Below are positions 19,525 to 28,378 of a stretch of DNA of 64,000 bases, one piece after another (position 1 is the stretch's first letter; every line of letters starts with the position of its first letter). The DNA comes from Photobacterium piscicola (lineage in GTDB: Bacteria; Pseudomonadota; Gammaproteobacteria; Enterobacterales; Vibrionaceae). The DNA lies in contig NZ_FUZI01000001.1 in the NCBI RefSeq assembly GCF_900166965.1, positions 1-64,000 on the forward strand, written 5' to 3'. The translations under genes and the position numbers were made by a program. The notes under the pieces are model-generated. The model was not told where the DNA came from and searched no databases. It saw only the letters and a program-made list of their open reading frames with translations.

Positions 19525-19870
19525 TATTATCGAGCTTACGGAGGAAAGAAGCTGTTTTCATCTAACTTAGGGATTCAGGTTCCGGTTGTTATTAGTAGAC
19601 CTATTCAACCCGTTATTAATAGCAATCAAGTTGCAACGCGTAACAGTAAGTGAAATACGTAAAAGCTTCTAAGGTAACACTCTTAGTTGTTAACAATTTG
19701 GATAGCAATACCGTAAAAATCTTGCTTCTTCGTCAAAATATCGGTCCATACATAGTTATCGGACACGCCAAGCTCAACGTAATGAGTGACGAAGCGTAAC
19801 AAACTTGATGTGCTGTGTAAGTACATTAAGTGCAACATCCCAGCCGCACTTGTATAGTGCGGCTTTTTTA
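19525..19870 (+). ncRNA. candidate structured non-coding RNA with intrinsic terminator
   Basis: About 340 bases without a coding frame. They have visibly higher G+C than the flanks and several possible helices (for example CTTCGTCA near 19732 with TGACGAAG near 19788). The stretch ends in a strong rho-independent terminator. A TATATTAT element near 19520 could be the -10 box. It does not match tmRNA, RNase P RNA, 6S, SRP RNA or Spot 42 as I know them, and it has too few GGA loops for CsrB. The exact 5' end is a guess. Confidence 0.4.
19842..19870 (+). terminator. strong rho-independent terminator of the candidate ncRNA
   Basis: AGCCGCACT (19842-19850) pairs with AGTGCGGCT (19856-19864) over a five-base loop and is followed directly by six T. 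No coding sequence ends upstream of it on this strand, which is the main reason to suspect an RNA gene. Confidence 0.9.
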
Positions 19871-20101
19871 TTTTCTGTCGTTTATTGTTGAAAATATTAT
19901 GGTATTGATATTTAAATATAAATTACTGTTATCCACAAAAAAAGTGGGTAACTATTTTATGTTAGTTAATCATGACTGTTATTGTTGCAATGTCATATTG
20001 AGTAAAGATCTGGCCTTAGTAGCTGAAGCGGCGGCAATAAAAGTGCATAGTAACTAAACAGTCGTGTGCTAATTGACGTAATATTGAATAAGGAATTTTA
20101 G

Positions 20102-20467
20102 ATGTTAACGATGATTGATATTGGCATTGATAATGCGGTTGCTTTTACGTTATCAGGTAAAGTAACAGAAGATGATATGAAACGTGTGTTAATGGATGCA
20201 GAGGCGAAAACAGTCGATCATGGTGGAATTGTGATCTATGAAGAAATTGAAAGCTTTTCTGGAATTGAGTTAGCGGCAATTGTCGAGGAATTGAAATATC
20301 TTGTTCATGCTGGCATGAAACATATTAAGCAAGTTGCTGTGGTTGCTGATGCGAGTTGGATTGAAAAAGTGGTTAAGGTTGAAGATGCACTATTTAGTGA
20401 TATCGACATTCAATACTTTACTTTTGCTGAAAAACCACAAGCGATCACGTTCTTGCAGTTACAATAA
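20102..20467 (+). CDS. SpoIIAA-like (STAS-related) protein
   Basis: A 121-residue soluble alpha/beta protein of the SpoIIAA-like family. The pattern is an opening strand (VAFTLSGKVTEDDMKRVL), a middle strand (GGIVIYEEIESFSGIELAAI) and VAVVADASWIEKVVKVEDALF near the C-terminus. AGGA lies seven bases before the ATG at 20102. The family is widespread, with proposed roles in membrane association or regulation, but no assigned reaction. It is convergent with the APE operon. Confidence 0.75.
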   Translation: MLTMIDIGIDNAVAFTLSGKVTEDDMKRVLMDAEAKTVDHGGIVIYEEIESFSGIELAAIVEELKYLVHAGMKHIKQVAVVADASWIEKVVKVEDALFSDIDIQYFTFAEKPQAITFLQLQ

Positions 20468-20484
20468 ATCATATGTAACTAAAA

Positions 20485-20535
20485 ATCCCCCTTGGTATCA
20501 GTAGTCAAAACACTTATGACAGTACCAAGGGATCT
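20485..20535. terminator. hairpin between the SpoIIAA-like gene and apeR
   Basis: CCCTTGGTA and TACCAAGGG form a GC-rich stem across a loop of about 25 bases between two converging genes. The long loop and short T tract make it a moderate candidate for a shared terminator. Confidence 0.55.
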
Positions 20536-20537
20536 TG

Positions 20538-21764
20538 TTATAAACGTTTAAAAATCAATGAAGTATTAATGCCACCAAAGGCAAAGTTATTACTCATGAT
20601 ATAGCGACAATCAATATTTCTACCTTGACCTTGAATATAATCAAGCTCACCACAGCGTGGATCTGGAGTGTCTAGGTTGAGGGTTGGATTAAACCAGCCA
20701 TTGTTCATCATTTCTATGCTTAGCCATGCTTCAATTGCACCACAGGCACCAAGTGTATGACCAAAATAACTTTTTAAGCTACTGATCGGGGTTTTATTGC
20801 TAAATATATTGGCTGTTGCTTGGCTTTCTGCAATGTCACCTTTTTCTGTTGCTGTACCATGCGCTGAAATATAACCGATATCTTGTGGTTGTAGTTGTGC
20901 TTGCTCTAAGGCCATTGCCATACATTGTTGCATGGTTTGTTGTTGTGGCTGGGTTATATGGGTTGCATCACAATTGGTTGCAAATCCAACCACTTCAGCA
21001 AAAATTGTGGCACCTCGATTGACTGCATGTTGGTATTCTTCTAATACGAGAGAGCCGGCCCCTTCACCAATGACTAATCCATCACGATCAGCATCGTATG
21101 GACGAGGGGTCATTTTAGGAGCCTTATTTTTAAGGCTGGTTGCAAAGAGGGTATCAAATACGGCTGATTCTGTTGGACATAATTCTTCTGCACCACCCGC
21201 AACCATCACGGTTTGATAGCCATGTTTGATCGCTTCATAAGCATAACCAATCGCTTGACTGCCAGAAGTACAGGCACTACTGGTCGGAATCACACGTCCT
21301 CGTAATTCAAAAAATAAGCCCACATTCACTGCTGTCGTGTGTGGCATCATTTGAACATAAGTGGTTGCAGTGATCTCTTTGGTGGTTTTTTCGTTAAGCA
21401 TCGTGCCAAATGCACCAATAGCAGGAGTGCTACCAATGGATGAGCCGTATGCAATACCTGTACTGCCATTGGTGAGAATCGAATCACCAATTAAACCAGA
21501 TTGAATGAGGGCATTTTCACTGGCGACTGTTGCTAGTTTTGATACTCGGCCCATTGCTCGTAGTTGTTTGCGGGTATAATGCTTAGGCACCTCAAAATCG
21601 GCAATTGGAGCAGCAAGTTTAGTATTTAAGCCATCATAGTCAGCGTAATCATCCATATAGATCACTGCATTTTGACCTTCACGCAATTTTTTCTCGATGG
21701 TTAACCAATCGTGTCCCAGTGCAGTGATGCCTGCCATTCCGGTGATAACAACGCGACGGTTCAT
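20538..21764 (-). CDS. apeR: APE beta-ketoacyl-ACP synthase ApeR
   Basis: A 408-residue FabF-type ketosynthase, last gene of the aryl polyene operon. The catalytic triad is visible: Cys in SSACTSGSQAIGYA, His in SAHGTATEKGD, and His in SYFGHTLGACGAIE. It condenses malonyl-ACP with an acyl chain. In known APE loci apeR is the third ketosynthase beside the ApeO/ApeC pair. Its ATG overlaps the apeQ stop by four bases. Confidence 0.88.
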   Translation of the reverse strand: MNRRVVITGMAGITALGHDWLTIEKKLREGQNAVIYMDDYADYDGLNTKLAAPIADFEVPKHYTRKQLRAMGRVSKLATVASENALIQSGLIGDSILTNGSTGIAYGSSIGSTPAIGAFGTMLNEKTTKEITATTYVQMMPHTTAVNVGLFFELRGRVIPTSSACTSGSQAIGYAYEAIKHGYQTVMVAGGAEELCPTESAVFDTLFATSLKNKAPKMTPRPYDADRDGLVIGEGAGSLVLEEYQHAVNRGATIFAEVVGFATNCDATHITQPQQQTMQQCMAMALEQAQLQPQDIGYISAHGTATEKGDIAESQATANIFSNKTPISSLKSYFGHTLGACGAIEAWLSIEMMNNGWFNPTLNLDTPDPRCGELDYIQGQGRNIDCRYIMSNNFAFGGINTSLIFKRL

Positions 21765-22486
21765 ACTAAACCTCCATTAATAGAAATAACTTGGCGGGTA
21801 ACATAAGCCGCAATATCAGACATTAAATAACTGACTAATCCTGCGACTTCTTGTGGATCGCCCATACGACGTAAAGGCACTTGTGGTAATGCATGCTGTT
21901 TGACTTCTTCTGCAACCATGCCGGTGTCTATTAAGCCTGGAGCAACACAGTTAACAGTGATTTTACGTTTAGCAAGTTCAAGCGCGAGTGATTTTGAAGC
22001 GCCAATAATACCAGCTTTAGCCGCACTGTAATTGGTTTGTCCACGATTACCCGTCATTCCTGATACTGAAGACAGCGTTACAATGCGACCACCTTGGCGC
22101 AGTTGTACCATTGGCATCACACATGGATGAAGCACATTATAAAAACTATCAAGATTAGTATGAATAACGCCATCCCATTCTTGTTCTGTCATGGCTGGGA
22201 AAGCCGTATCGTGGGTAATGCCTGCATTACTGACCACACCATAGTATGCACCATGAAGTGCTATATCTTGTTCAAGATGTAGACGGCATTGTTGGCGATC
22301 ACTGATATCAAACTGAATGATTCGCCCCTGACCACCGGCATTAATAATGCTTGTAAGGGTTGATTCTGCACCTGCTTGATCACGCATATAATGTACAGCA
22401 ATAGTAAATCCATCTTGTGCAAGTTGGATGGCGATAGCACGCCCAATACCTTTACTTGCTCCCGTTACCAGTACTTGTCGGGTCAT
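21761..22486 (-). CDS. apeQ: APE 3-ketoacyl-ACP reductase ApeQ
   Basis: A 241-residue short-chain dehydrogenase/reductase of the FabG type. The NADPH-binding TGASKGIGRAIA is at the N-terminus, SNAGITHD follows, and the Ser-Tyr-Lys triad sits in TLSSVSGMTGNRGQTNYSAAK. It reduces the beta-keto group after each condensation. AGGAGT precedes the ATG. It lies between apeP (13-base gap) and apeR (4-base overlap). Confidence 0.9.
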   Translation of the reverse strand: MTRQVLVTGASKGIGRAIAIQLAQDGFTIAVHYMRDQAGAESTLTSIINAGGQGRIIQFDISDRQQCRLHLEQDIALHGAYYGVVSNAGITHDTAFPAMTEQEWDGVIHTNLDSFYNVLHPCVMPMVQLRQGGRIVTLSSVSGMTGNRGQTNYSAAKAGIIGASKSLALELAKRKITVNCVAPGLIDTGMVAEEVKQHALPQVPLRRMGDPQEVAGLVSYLMSDIAAYVTRQVISINGGLV

Positions 22487-22499
22487 GAGTTACTCCTAT

Positions 22500-22958
22500 T
22501 TATTTAGTGGTAAGCAGGGTTGTTATCTTTTCTGGGGAGGGAAGATACGCATTGAGTTGACTGCTGGCAATGGTTTGCTGTTGATTGACGATAGTACAAC
22601 TAAAAACAGCCATATTATCATCTTGAATTAAGCGTTCTGCATAAATATCAAGCACACAGCCTTTATCAAATTGTGGCCACTCACTGTGATAACGGCGGCA
22701 ACCTAATAAAAATCCAATCGGGGCGGGTTTGCCTTGTTGCCATGCATGATAACCCGCCCAAGCTGCAATAGTTTGGGCCATTAATTCAATACCCACATAA
22801 CCGGCAATACCTTGGCGCTGGTTATCAAAAAAGAGATCATCTGATTTGATTGTGACTTGGCAATGCACATTTTCTACCCCAACACTGATTAAATCATCAA
22901 TTAATATCATTGGAGTATCATGAGGCAGTAATTGTGCCAATGGAGGAGTATTAGTCAT
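22500..22958 (-). CDS. apeP: APE dehydratase-like subunit ApeP
   Basis: A hot-dog-fold protein (153 residues from the ATG at 22958, which has GGAT upstream; a start at 22970 is also possible). It aligns with FabA/FabZ-type 3-hydroxyacyl-ACP dehydratases through LLPHDTPMILIDDLI and AGYVGIELMAQTIAAWAGY. The catalytic-His segment of FabZ (GHFP-x-x-P) is not present, whereas the acidic residue in ELMAQ is. In studied APE systems ApeI and ApeP form a heterodimer, which fits complementary half-sites. It overlaps the apeO end. Confidence 0.85.
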   Translation of the reverse strand: MTNTPPLAQLLPHDTPMILIDDLISVGVENVHCQVTIKSDDLFFDNQRQGIAGYVGIELMAQTIAAWAGYHAWQQGKPAPIGFLLGCRRYHSEWPQFDKGCVLDIYAERLIQDDNMAVFSCTIVNQQQTIASSQLNAYLPSPEKITTLLTTK

Positions 22959-24189
22959 TAACATATCCAAAAATTAAACTGATGTTATTGCCACCAAAAG
23001 CAAAGGAGTTACTGAGGACTGCCGATGTTATTAGAGGTTGAGATCGTTTTACGAGTGTAATCGGCAGTTGTGGATCTTGGCAATCATCATTGATTTGTAC
23101 AGGTAACGGTAACTGGTAAGCCAGAATATACCAACAAATAGCTGCTTCTACAGCACTGGCGGCACCAAGTGTATGTCCCGTTAAAGGTTTGGTTGAACTG
23201 ACCATAACGTGGTGACCAAATACTCGCGCAATGGCTTTTGCTTCCATAGCATCATTCAACGGTGTTGCGGTGCCATGAGCATTAATATAACCAATATCAT
23301 TTGGTGTTAACCCTGCATCCGTTAATGCATTTTGCATTGCGATTTCTGCGCCATGACCATCTGGGTGTGGGGCTGAAATATGATATGCATCAGAGCTATC
23401 GCCGCCGCCTAGAAAAGCAATATTTGATTGTTTTTTGATTGATAATTGCTGTTTTTTATCCTCTTCAGCAGGTGTGAGTGCTAACAACATAAAAGCTGCA
23501 GCTTCACCAATATTAATCCCATCTCGATTCATACTAAAAGGATTACAACGTTTAGAAGAGAGCGCATCTAAACCATGAAAACCATTAAGTGTTAGGCGGC
23601 ATAAGGTATCTGCACCACCAACAATGACGGCATCGGCTAGTCCAGATTTGAGGAGGCGTTTAGCCGATAAAAAGCTACGGCCACTGGAAGAACAAGCGGT
23701 TGATATGGTGTAAACCAATCCGGTTAAACCAAAATAATCAGCAATGAATTGCCCCGTATTCGCTGGTTCTTGTTGATGATAATGATAATCCTCAGGCAAG
23801 TGGCCTTGTGCTGCTAATTGTTCTAATGCGTGTTCGCCATCACTGATCCCTGAGGTTGTTGTACCAATGATCACGGCGATACGATCAGCGCCATATTGGA
23901 TAATCGCTTGCTGTATTTGGGAGCTTATTTGTTGTAATGCTGACAGTGCAAGACGATTGTTAGCCGTATTTTGATGTGGATATTGTTGCTCATTTATGGC
24001 AGCTAATGGGGCTGTTACTTGGCCAATAACCGTTTCACTGCCATCATTAAGCCAACCAGAAATTGTGCGCATGTCTGGGCTAGATCCTTGCACTAAACTA
24101 TGCTGGATTTGTTCAGGTGTTGCCCCGAGTGCAGAATGAAAACCACAGCCGCGAATATAGACTGGGGTTGTGGTTTGATTATTTTTCAT
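22951..24189 (-). CDS. apeO: APE ketosynthase ApeO
   Basis: A 412-residue beta-ketoacyl-ACP synthase. Catalytic residues are visible: Cys in STACSSSGRSFLSAKRLL, His in NAHGTATPLND, and His in TGHTLGAASAVEA. In the APE system it is the elongating ketosynthase and pairs with ApeC as a chain-length partner. A linker near residue 260 is rich in Lys and Gln (EEDKKQQLSIKKQS). Confidence 0.9.
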   Translation of the reverse strand: MKNNQTTTPVYIRGCGFHSALGATPEQIQHSLVQGSSPDMRTISGWLNDGSETVIGQVTAPLAAINEQQYPHQNTANNRLALSALQQISSQIQQAIIQYGADRIAVIIGTTTSGISDGEHALEQLAAQGHLPEDYHYHQQEPANTGQFIADYFGLTGLVYTISTACSSSGRSFLSAKRLLKSGLADAVIVGGADTLCRLTLNGFHGLDALSSKRCNPFSMNRDGINIGEAAAFMLLALTPAEEDKKQQLSIKKQSNIAFLGGGDSSDAYHISAPHPDGHGAEIAMQNALTDAGLTPNDIGYINAHGTATPLNDAMEAKAIARVFGHHVMVSSTKPLTGHTLGAASAVEAAICWYILAYQLPLPVQINDDCQDPQLPITLVKRSQPLITSAVLSNSFAFGGNNISLIFGYVND

Positions 24190-24206
24190 AAAATCTCATA
24201 CCGAGG

Positions 24207-24818
24207 TTATTGACGCTGATAGTGTAATGTTTTTATGGTGATGGTGTAATTAGGCTGGTAATGGGTAAACGTAATCGTTCCCGTTAATTGATGGATGTTT
24301 TGATAATTAATTTCAGCCACTACGACACCCTTATTGTTGATAAGTTGACGTTGGTGTGAGGTTTGTTTTAATTGCCAGCCTATGTGTTGTAACGGTTGTT
24401 GCCATGCATCAAGTGGCCATAAGGTGATCATCATATTGAACAATACTTGTTTAGGATCGGGTAGAGTAGAGCCTAAGCCTGGCATCACATACGTTGTAAT
24501 ATGTTGGTCAGTATAATCTAAACTCAGAATCCGTGAGCCCCATGATGAAAACCCGGCAAGAGCTAATGCTTGTGGCGTAACTTGTAATTGCACGGGTAAC
24601 TGATGGCTGGTTTGTTGCCATGTTGCAGTGATCAATTGACTAGCGGTGAGCGAATAGCCTAATTGCGCTGGGGTTGGTAAGGTCACTAAGGTATTGGGCG
24701 CAATATTGACTTGATTTGGTTGTGGCACCTGTATGGTTGTACACCCTGAGACTAATAATACGCTCAGTAACCCTATTAGCCCGTGATAACTAAGACGATG
24801 AAGGCAGTAATGTTGCAT
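24207..24818 (-). CDS. apeN: APE lipoprotein ApeN (DUF3261)
   Basis: A 203-residue predicted lipoprotein. A hydrophobic stretch ends in the lipobox VSGC (in GLLSVLLVSGCTT), so Cys26 or thereabouts is acylated. The beta-rich remainder (FSSWGSRILSLDYTDQHITT, then ENW-like QPLQHIGWQLKQTSHQ) fits the DUF3261 family always found in APE loci beside the exporter. It probably helps place the polyene-lipid in the outer membrane. One base separates it from apeM. Confidence 0.8.
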   Translation of the reverse strand: MQHYCLHRLSYHGLIGLLSVLLVSGCTTIQVPQPNQVNIAPNTLVTLPTPAQLGYSLTASQLITATWQQTSHQLPVQLQVTPQALALAGFSSWGSRILSLDYTDQHITTYVMPGLGSTLPDPKQVLFNMMITLWPLDAWQQPLQHIGWQLKQTSHQRQLINNKGVVVAEINYQNIHQLTGTITFTHYQPNYTITIKTLHYQRQ

Positions 24819-24819
24819 G

Positions 24820-27201
24820 TTATTTGGCTCCTCTATGTGATGTTGTGTTTGATATGGCTGAGGATGCTGGTGTCATAGCTAATGGGGCTAATAACCATGC
24901 AATAATAATCCCTGTGAGAACGGTAATACCAAAACTATGAATAGCTTGAGTGGCACTTAATGCTAATAGTCCAAACGAGAGTACCGTGGTTAATGCCGAT
25001 AATGTGATAGCCAATAAGGTTGAACGACGATGGTGATTGTTGTCAGTGGATTTTAATTCTGCAAAAAAGAGACTGTAATCAATTCCTATCCCCAAAATTA
25101 AGATCAGTGCCAGTAAATTAAACAAGTTTAATGGTGTTCCACTAATACTAGTGATTGCAATACCTGCACATGCTGCTATCAATGATGGCGTGATCATTTG
25201 TAGCCCTTTTTTAAGCCCATAGCGCCATCCTAATAATAAGAAAATTGCGATGGTTGCTGCAATTAATAGCTCAGTGACTCGTTGTCGGTATTGTCCAAAA
25301 AGATGTGATACTTCATCGGCTTTATTGAGGTAGCTAAGTTGGCTATCTTGCGCGACCAATTGTTTGATGACATCAAGTTGATTGACACCAGAAAGCAAAA
25401 TAACCGCACCGTATACAGACGATTGTGCTGATTGAATCTGACCAAGCCAAGTAAAGCGTAGTGGTTTAGATACTGGTGATGCTAAATATTCAGCAATCGT
25501 TAACGGCTGAAAGGTGGCGCTAAATTGTGGTGGGTGACTTAATTTGATTTTTTTATCTAGCTCTGGACCTTGCTGTTGATATAAGTGTTTCACTAACTCA
25601 AAATTGTGTTGTTGAGTTGCAATTGACGGTAAGTAATGCCCGATACTTTGGTAGCTATCAAGTTTGTGAGTCGTTACTAAGGTATTGAGTTGCTGGTCGA
25701 CAATCGCTAATTTAGTTAATAGATCTTGTGCTGTTTTAGCTTTAACTAATAGCATTTGTTGGCCACTGCTAACTCCCGTGATCGCTTTAATGGTTGTTTC
25801 TTGTTGCTTGAGTTGTGCTGGTAGTGCTTGAAGCTGGCGAATATCATCATCATAGCGAATATGAAATAGTCCTAGAATAGAAACGACAGCCAATATTGAT
25901 GGTATGCACCAGCGCACAAACGGTTGTTGCCACAGTTGTAACCATACATTGAGTAATTGCCGACAAGGTAAAGGTCGTGGTGAACACGGTTTTGCGGCTA
26001 AAGTGGGATACCAACACACGACGGTTGCATAAGCGGCAGTAAGCCCAATTGCTGAAAACAGTGACAATTGTTGTAACCCAGGGAAAGGTGCAACTAACAT
26101 GCCGAGATAACCAATCAAGCTGGTGATTAGCCCTAAACTAATCGCTACAAAAATATGTTTGAGCCCTTGGTGTGGATCCCAATCATTTGCTGCGGCTAAT
26201 CTATCAGTGAGATAGTGAAAAGCATAGTCAATCGAGACTCCAATCAGGCTAGCACCAAACACTAAACTAAATAAGTGTACTTTACCAAAAATGGCGACAG
26301 TACCGACAAATGCCGCAACCAAACCACAGCTGATTGACAATAATGCTAACACTAAAGGTAATGGGCTTCGGTAGATGACTACTAATAAAATAATGATCCC
26401 TAACAACGACCCTAAGCCGATAGTACTGATTTCTTTTTCAGCGCTTTGTGTGCCATGCGCCGCATAAAAAATAACGCCAGTATGCAAGATATCTACTTTA
26501 TTTGTTGCGGTAGAATAGTCGTTAATGATCTGCTGTTGTAATTGGTTAAGTGCGGGTAATTGGTGTTGCAATTTAATACTGTACGGCGAGCCTGCGAGTT
26601 CAGCCGTGATCAATACGTAATGACGCTGCTGATATTTTGTAGTTAAAAAACCGTGATCAAGATTGAAATGACCACTTTGAGCGCTTAATTGAGTTAAATA
26701 ATCACGAAATAATAAAAAAGGATCATGTTCAAGCTCTGCACCCGTAACGCCAGAAAACGGATTATACAGTGCCTGTAATACTTGGGTTATTTGTTGTTGA
26801 GGCTGCTGTGTTAACCGTTGTTGTTGTTGTGGCGTTAACAGCTGAAACCGTTTGGGGTAATAAAATTGCGCCCATGCTTGTTGTTGGCTATGACTCATTT
26901 TTGCATTAATAGTTGTAAACAAGCCTAGTTGAGTTAGCTGGTGACTAAATTGTTGTGCTGCTGTCAGCATGGTATCGCGACTTGAGCTGCCCACTAAAAA
27001 TACCACCTTATTGCTCATGCTGGTGGCGATATGATCAAAAGCTTGTTGTGCTGCTGGATCTTGGTCATTTTGTGGTAACAAAGCCAAAATATTCGTTTCG
27101 ATTGGCAACTGCTTATGCGCTGTTAATTGATAACCGAAGCTAACAACTAACAACAGCATAATGAATAACCATAAACGGCTAAGTTTAGAATTGGAAAACA
27201 C
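24820..27201 (-). CDS. apeM: APE exporter ApeM (RND/MMPL family)
   Basis: A 793-residue membrane protein with two repeated halves. Each half has one membrane segment, a large periplasmic loop, then five membrane segments (about 12 in total). LIGVSIDYAFHYLTDRLAAA and LILGIGIDYSLFFAELKS are the RND-type sites carrying the conserved Asp in the fourth and tenth segments. In APE loci this MMPL-like protein is the presumed exporter of the aryl polyene lipid. It overlaps apeL by 17 bases. Confidence 0.88.
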   Translation of the reverse strand: MFSNSKLSRLWLFIMLLLVVSFGYQLTAHKQLPIETNILALLPQNDQDPAAQQAFDHIATSMSNKVVFLVGSSSRDTMLTAAQQFSHQLTQLGLFTTINAKMSHSQQQAWAQFYYPKRFQLLTPQQQQRLTQQPQQQITQVLQALYNPFSGVTGAELEHDPFLLFRDYLTQLSAQSGHFNLDHGFLTTKYQQRHYVLITAELAGSPYSIKLQHQLPALNQLQQQIINDYSTATNKVDILHTGVIFYAAHGTQSAEKEISTIGLGSLLGIIILLVVIYRSPLPLVLALLSISCGLVAAFVGTVAIFGKVHLFSLVFGASLIGVSIDYAFHYLTDRLAAANDWDPHQGLKHIFVAISLGLITSLIGYLGMLVAPFPGLQQLSLFSAIGLTAAYATVVCWYPTLAAKPCSPRPLPCRQLLNVWLQLWQQPFVRWCIPSILAVVSILGLFHIRYDDDIRQLQALPAQLKQQETTIKAITGVSSGQQMLLVKAKTAQDLLTKLAIVDQQLNTLVTTHKLDSYQSIGHYLPSIATQQHNFELVKHLYQQQGPELDKKIKLSHPPQFSATFQPLTIAEYLASPVSKPLRFTWLGQIQSAQSSVYGAVILLSGVNQLDVIKQLVAQDSQLSYLNKADEVSHLFGQYRQRVTELLIAATIAIFLLLGWRYGLKKGLQMITPSLIAACAGIAITSISGTPLNLFNLLALILILGIGIDYSLFFAELKSTDNNHHRRSTLLAITLSALTTVLSFGLLALSATQAIHSFGITVLTGIIIAWLLAPLAMTPASSAISNTTSHRGAK

Positions 27202-27853
27202 GTTGTTCTTCTGTGGTTAATGTTGATGGTGTTGTACGTTGATGACTAAATGTAATCACAGTTTTATCACCACGAATTTCAGCCAAAGTAAGTTGATTGA
27301 TAAATTTCCCCCCTTGTAGTGTGATGGTGGAGAAGACTTTATTTAAAGGAGCCTGCTTGGGGGTTAATACCAATTGCCACTTATTCTTCTGATCCGTTGT
27401 TGGTGTTAAGGTCGTCATGGCTAAATTAAATTGTTGATCTAATGTTGACGTATCACCGTTAAACAGTGCCAGAAATATATGGCTAAAATAAAATACCATG
27501 GGATTTTTATCCGCAGTCATAACCTGCGGAGGTTGATCATCAAATTGTTGACTGAGTTTATCTTGGGTTAGCACTAATGATACTGCCATTGGGGCTGTTT
27601 GATGCCACCATAAGCCGTGGTTAGCGGCAATAATAAACGTACCATTAGATATTAGTGGTTGGTTAAACATCGCCATGGTTCGACTTTGATTAAAATCACC
27701 ACGAACAATTTTGGTGGTAGAAAGGGTTTGTTGAAGATCGCTTAATGTCATGGCTTGTGCTGATAAACTGGTTAGAGCTAATAACAGACACAATATCGTA
27801 CCTTGAGTATGTTTTTTTAAACGAGTGAATATTAATAAATTAGTGCTCATCAT
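27185..27853 (-). CDS. apeL: APE LolA-like periplasmic carrier ApeL
   Basis: A 222-residue protein with a signal peptide (CLLLALTSLSAQAMT, cleavage after AQA) and a LolA-like fold: RGDFNQSRTMAMFNQPLISNGTFI, NHGLWWHQ, then a closing TVITFSHQRT. LolA chaperones lipoproteins, and here the likely cargo is the polyene lipid, passed between ApeM and the outer membrane. It overlaps apeK by 14 bases and apeM by 17, so translation is tightly coupled. Confidence 0.83.
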   Translation of the reverse strand: MMSTNLLIFTRLKKHTQGTILCLLLALTSLSAQAMTLSDLQQTLSTTKIVRGDFNQSRTMAMFNQPLISNGTFIIAANHGLWWHQTAPMAVSLVLTQDKLSQQFDDQPPQVMTADKNPMVFYFSHIFLALFNGDTSTLDQQFNLAMTTLTPTTDQKNKWQLVLTPKQAPLNKVFSTITLQGGKFINQLTLAEIRGDKTVITFSHQRTTPSTLTTEEQRVFQF

Positions 27854-28292
27854 GCCAAGCCTTTATTTTATCAGTAAAAATAGAAGGAGAGGCTAAGCGC
27901 ATTTCTCCTGTTTCTATGCTAACAGCCACTTGCATTGTGTATGCTTTTGTCATTCGAGCATTGGTTTGTGCATCATAAATAACATAATCAACCCGAAGTC
28001 GGTTTTCCCATTCAGTAAGGGTGGCTGTAATACGAATACGATGATCAAAAGGCACCGGCTTAACGTATTTTACCCGCGTATCAATAATCGGCCACAGATA
28101 ACCAGAAGCTTGCATTTGGTGATAGCTATAATCAATTTTCTCCATTAATAAACGTCGAACTTCTTCAAAAAAACGGAAGTAGTTACCGTGATAGATAACC
28201 CCCATTGGATCGGCATCTTGAAAAGCCGTGGTTAAGGTAAGTTCTGCGGTTAATAATGCCGGTGAAGTATCTTGACGCATAAATGATGTCAT
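27840..28292 (-). CDS. apeK: APE hot-dog thioesterase ApeK
   Basis: A 150-residue protein of the 4-hydroxybenzoyl-CoA thioesterase/YbgC group. The catalytic-type Asp is in DADPMGVIYHGNYFRFFEEVR. It probably releases or edits acyl chains on the carrier proteins. It follows the ammonia-lyase gene after an 86-base gap that contains a strong hairpin, the largest gap in the operon, so the genes from here to apeR may have separate expression control. Confidence 0.85.
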   Translation of the reverse strand: MTSFMRQDTSPALLTAELTLTTAFQDADPMGVIYHGNYFRFFEEVRRLLMEKIDYSYHQMQASGYLWPIIDTRVKYVKPVPFDHRIRITATLTEWENRLRVDYVIYDAQTNARMTKAYTMQVAVSIETGEMRLASPSIFTDKIKAWHDEH

Positions 28293-28314
28293 CCGTATGA
28301 GTACAATGATAAAC

Positions 28315-28345
28315 CAGAGGCCTTAAACAGTGCTCAAGGCCTCTG
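28315..28345 (-). promoter_or_regulatory. intra-operon hairpin between the ammonia-lyase gene and apeK
   Basis: CAGAGGCCTT (28315-28324) pairs perfectly with AAGGCCTCTG (28336-28345) over an 11-base loop. On the minus strand it is followed only by GGTTTATC, a poor U tract. It may be a leaky terminator, an mRNA processing or stability element, or both. Confidence 0.6.
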
Positions 28346-28378
28346 ATGATCAAATCTGAGTTAACAGATCGTTAGCGA

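Larger units (their letters stand above)
18937..20101. other. intergenic region of about 1.16 kb between uhpT and the SpoIIAA-like gene
   Basis: The first 500 bases are very AT-rich with no gene. From about 19520 the base composition becomes clearly less AT-rich, and the stretch ends in a strong terminator at 19842-19870, so I list it as a candidate ncRNA. A frame at 19830-20057 begins inside that terminator and is not called. A shorter version from 19899 (52 codons, ending EAAAIKVHSN) cannot be excluded. Confidence 0.5.

Noticed and set aside
19525..19870. Candidate RNA as CsrB
   Set aside because: CsrB carries many GGA loop motifs and only a few are present here.
19830..20057. 75-codon frame after the candidate ncRNA
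   Set aside because: Its first codons are the stem of the terminator. A shorter version from 19899 has only a weak ribosome site.
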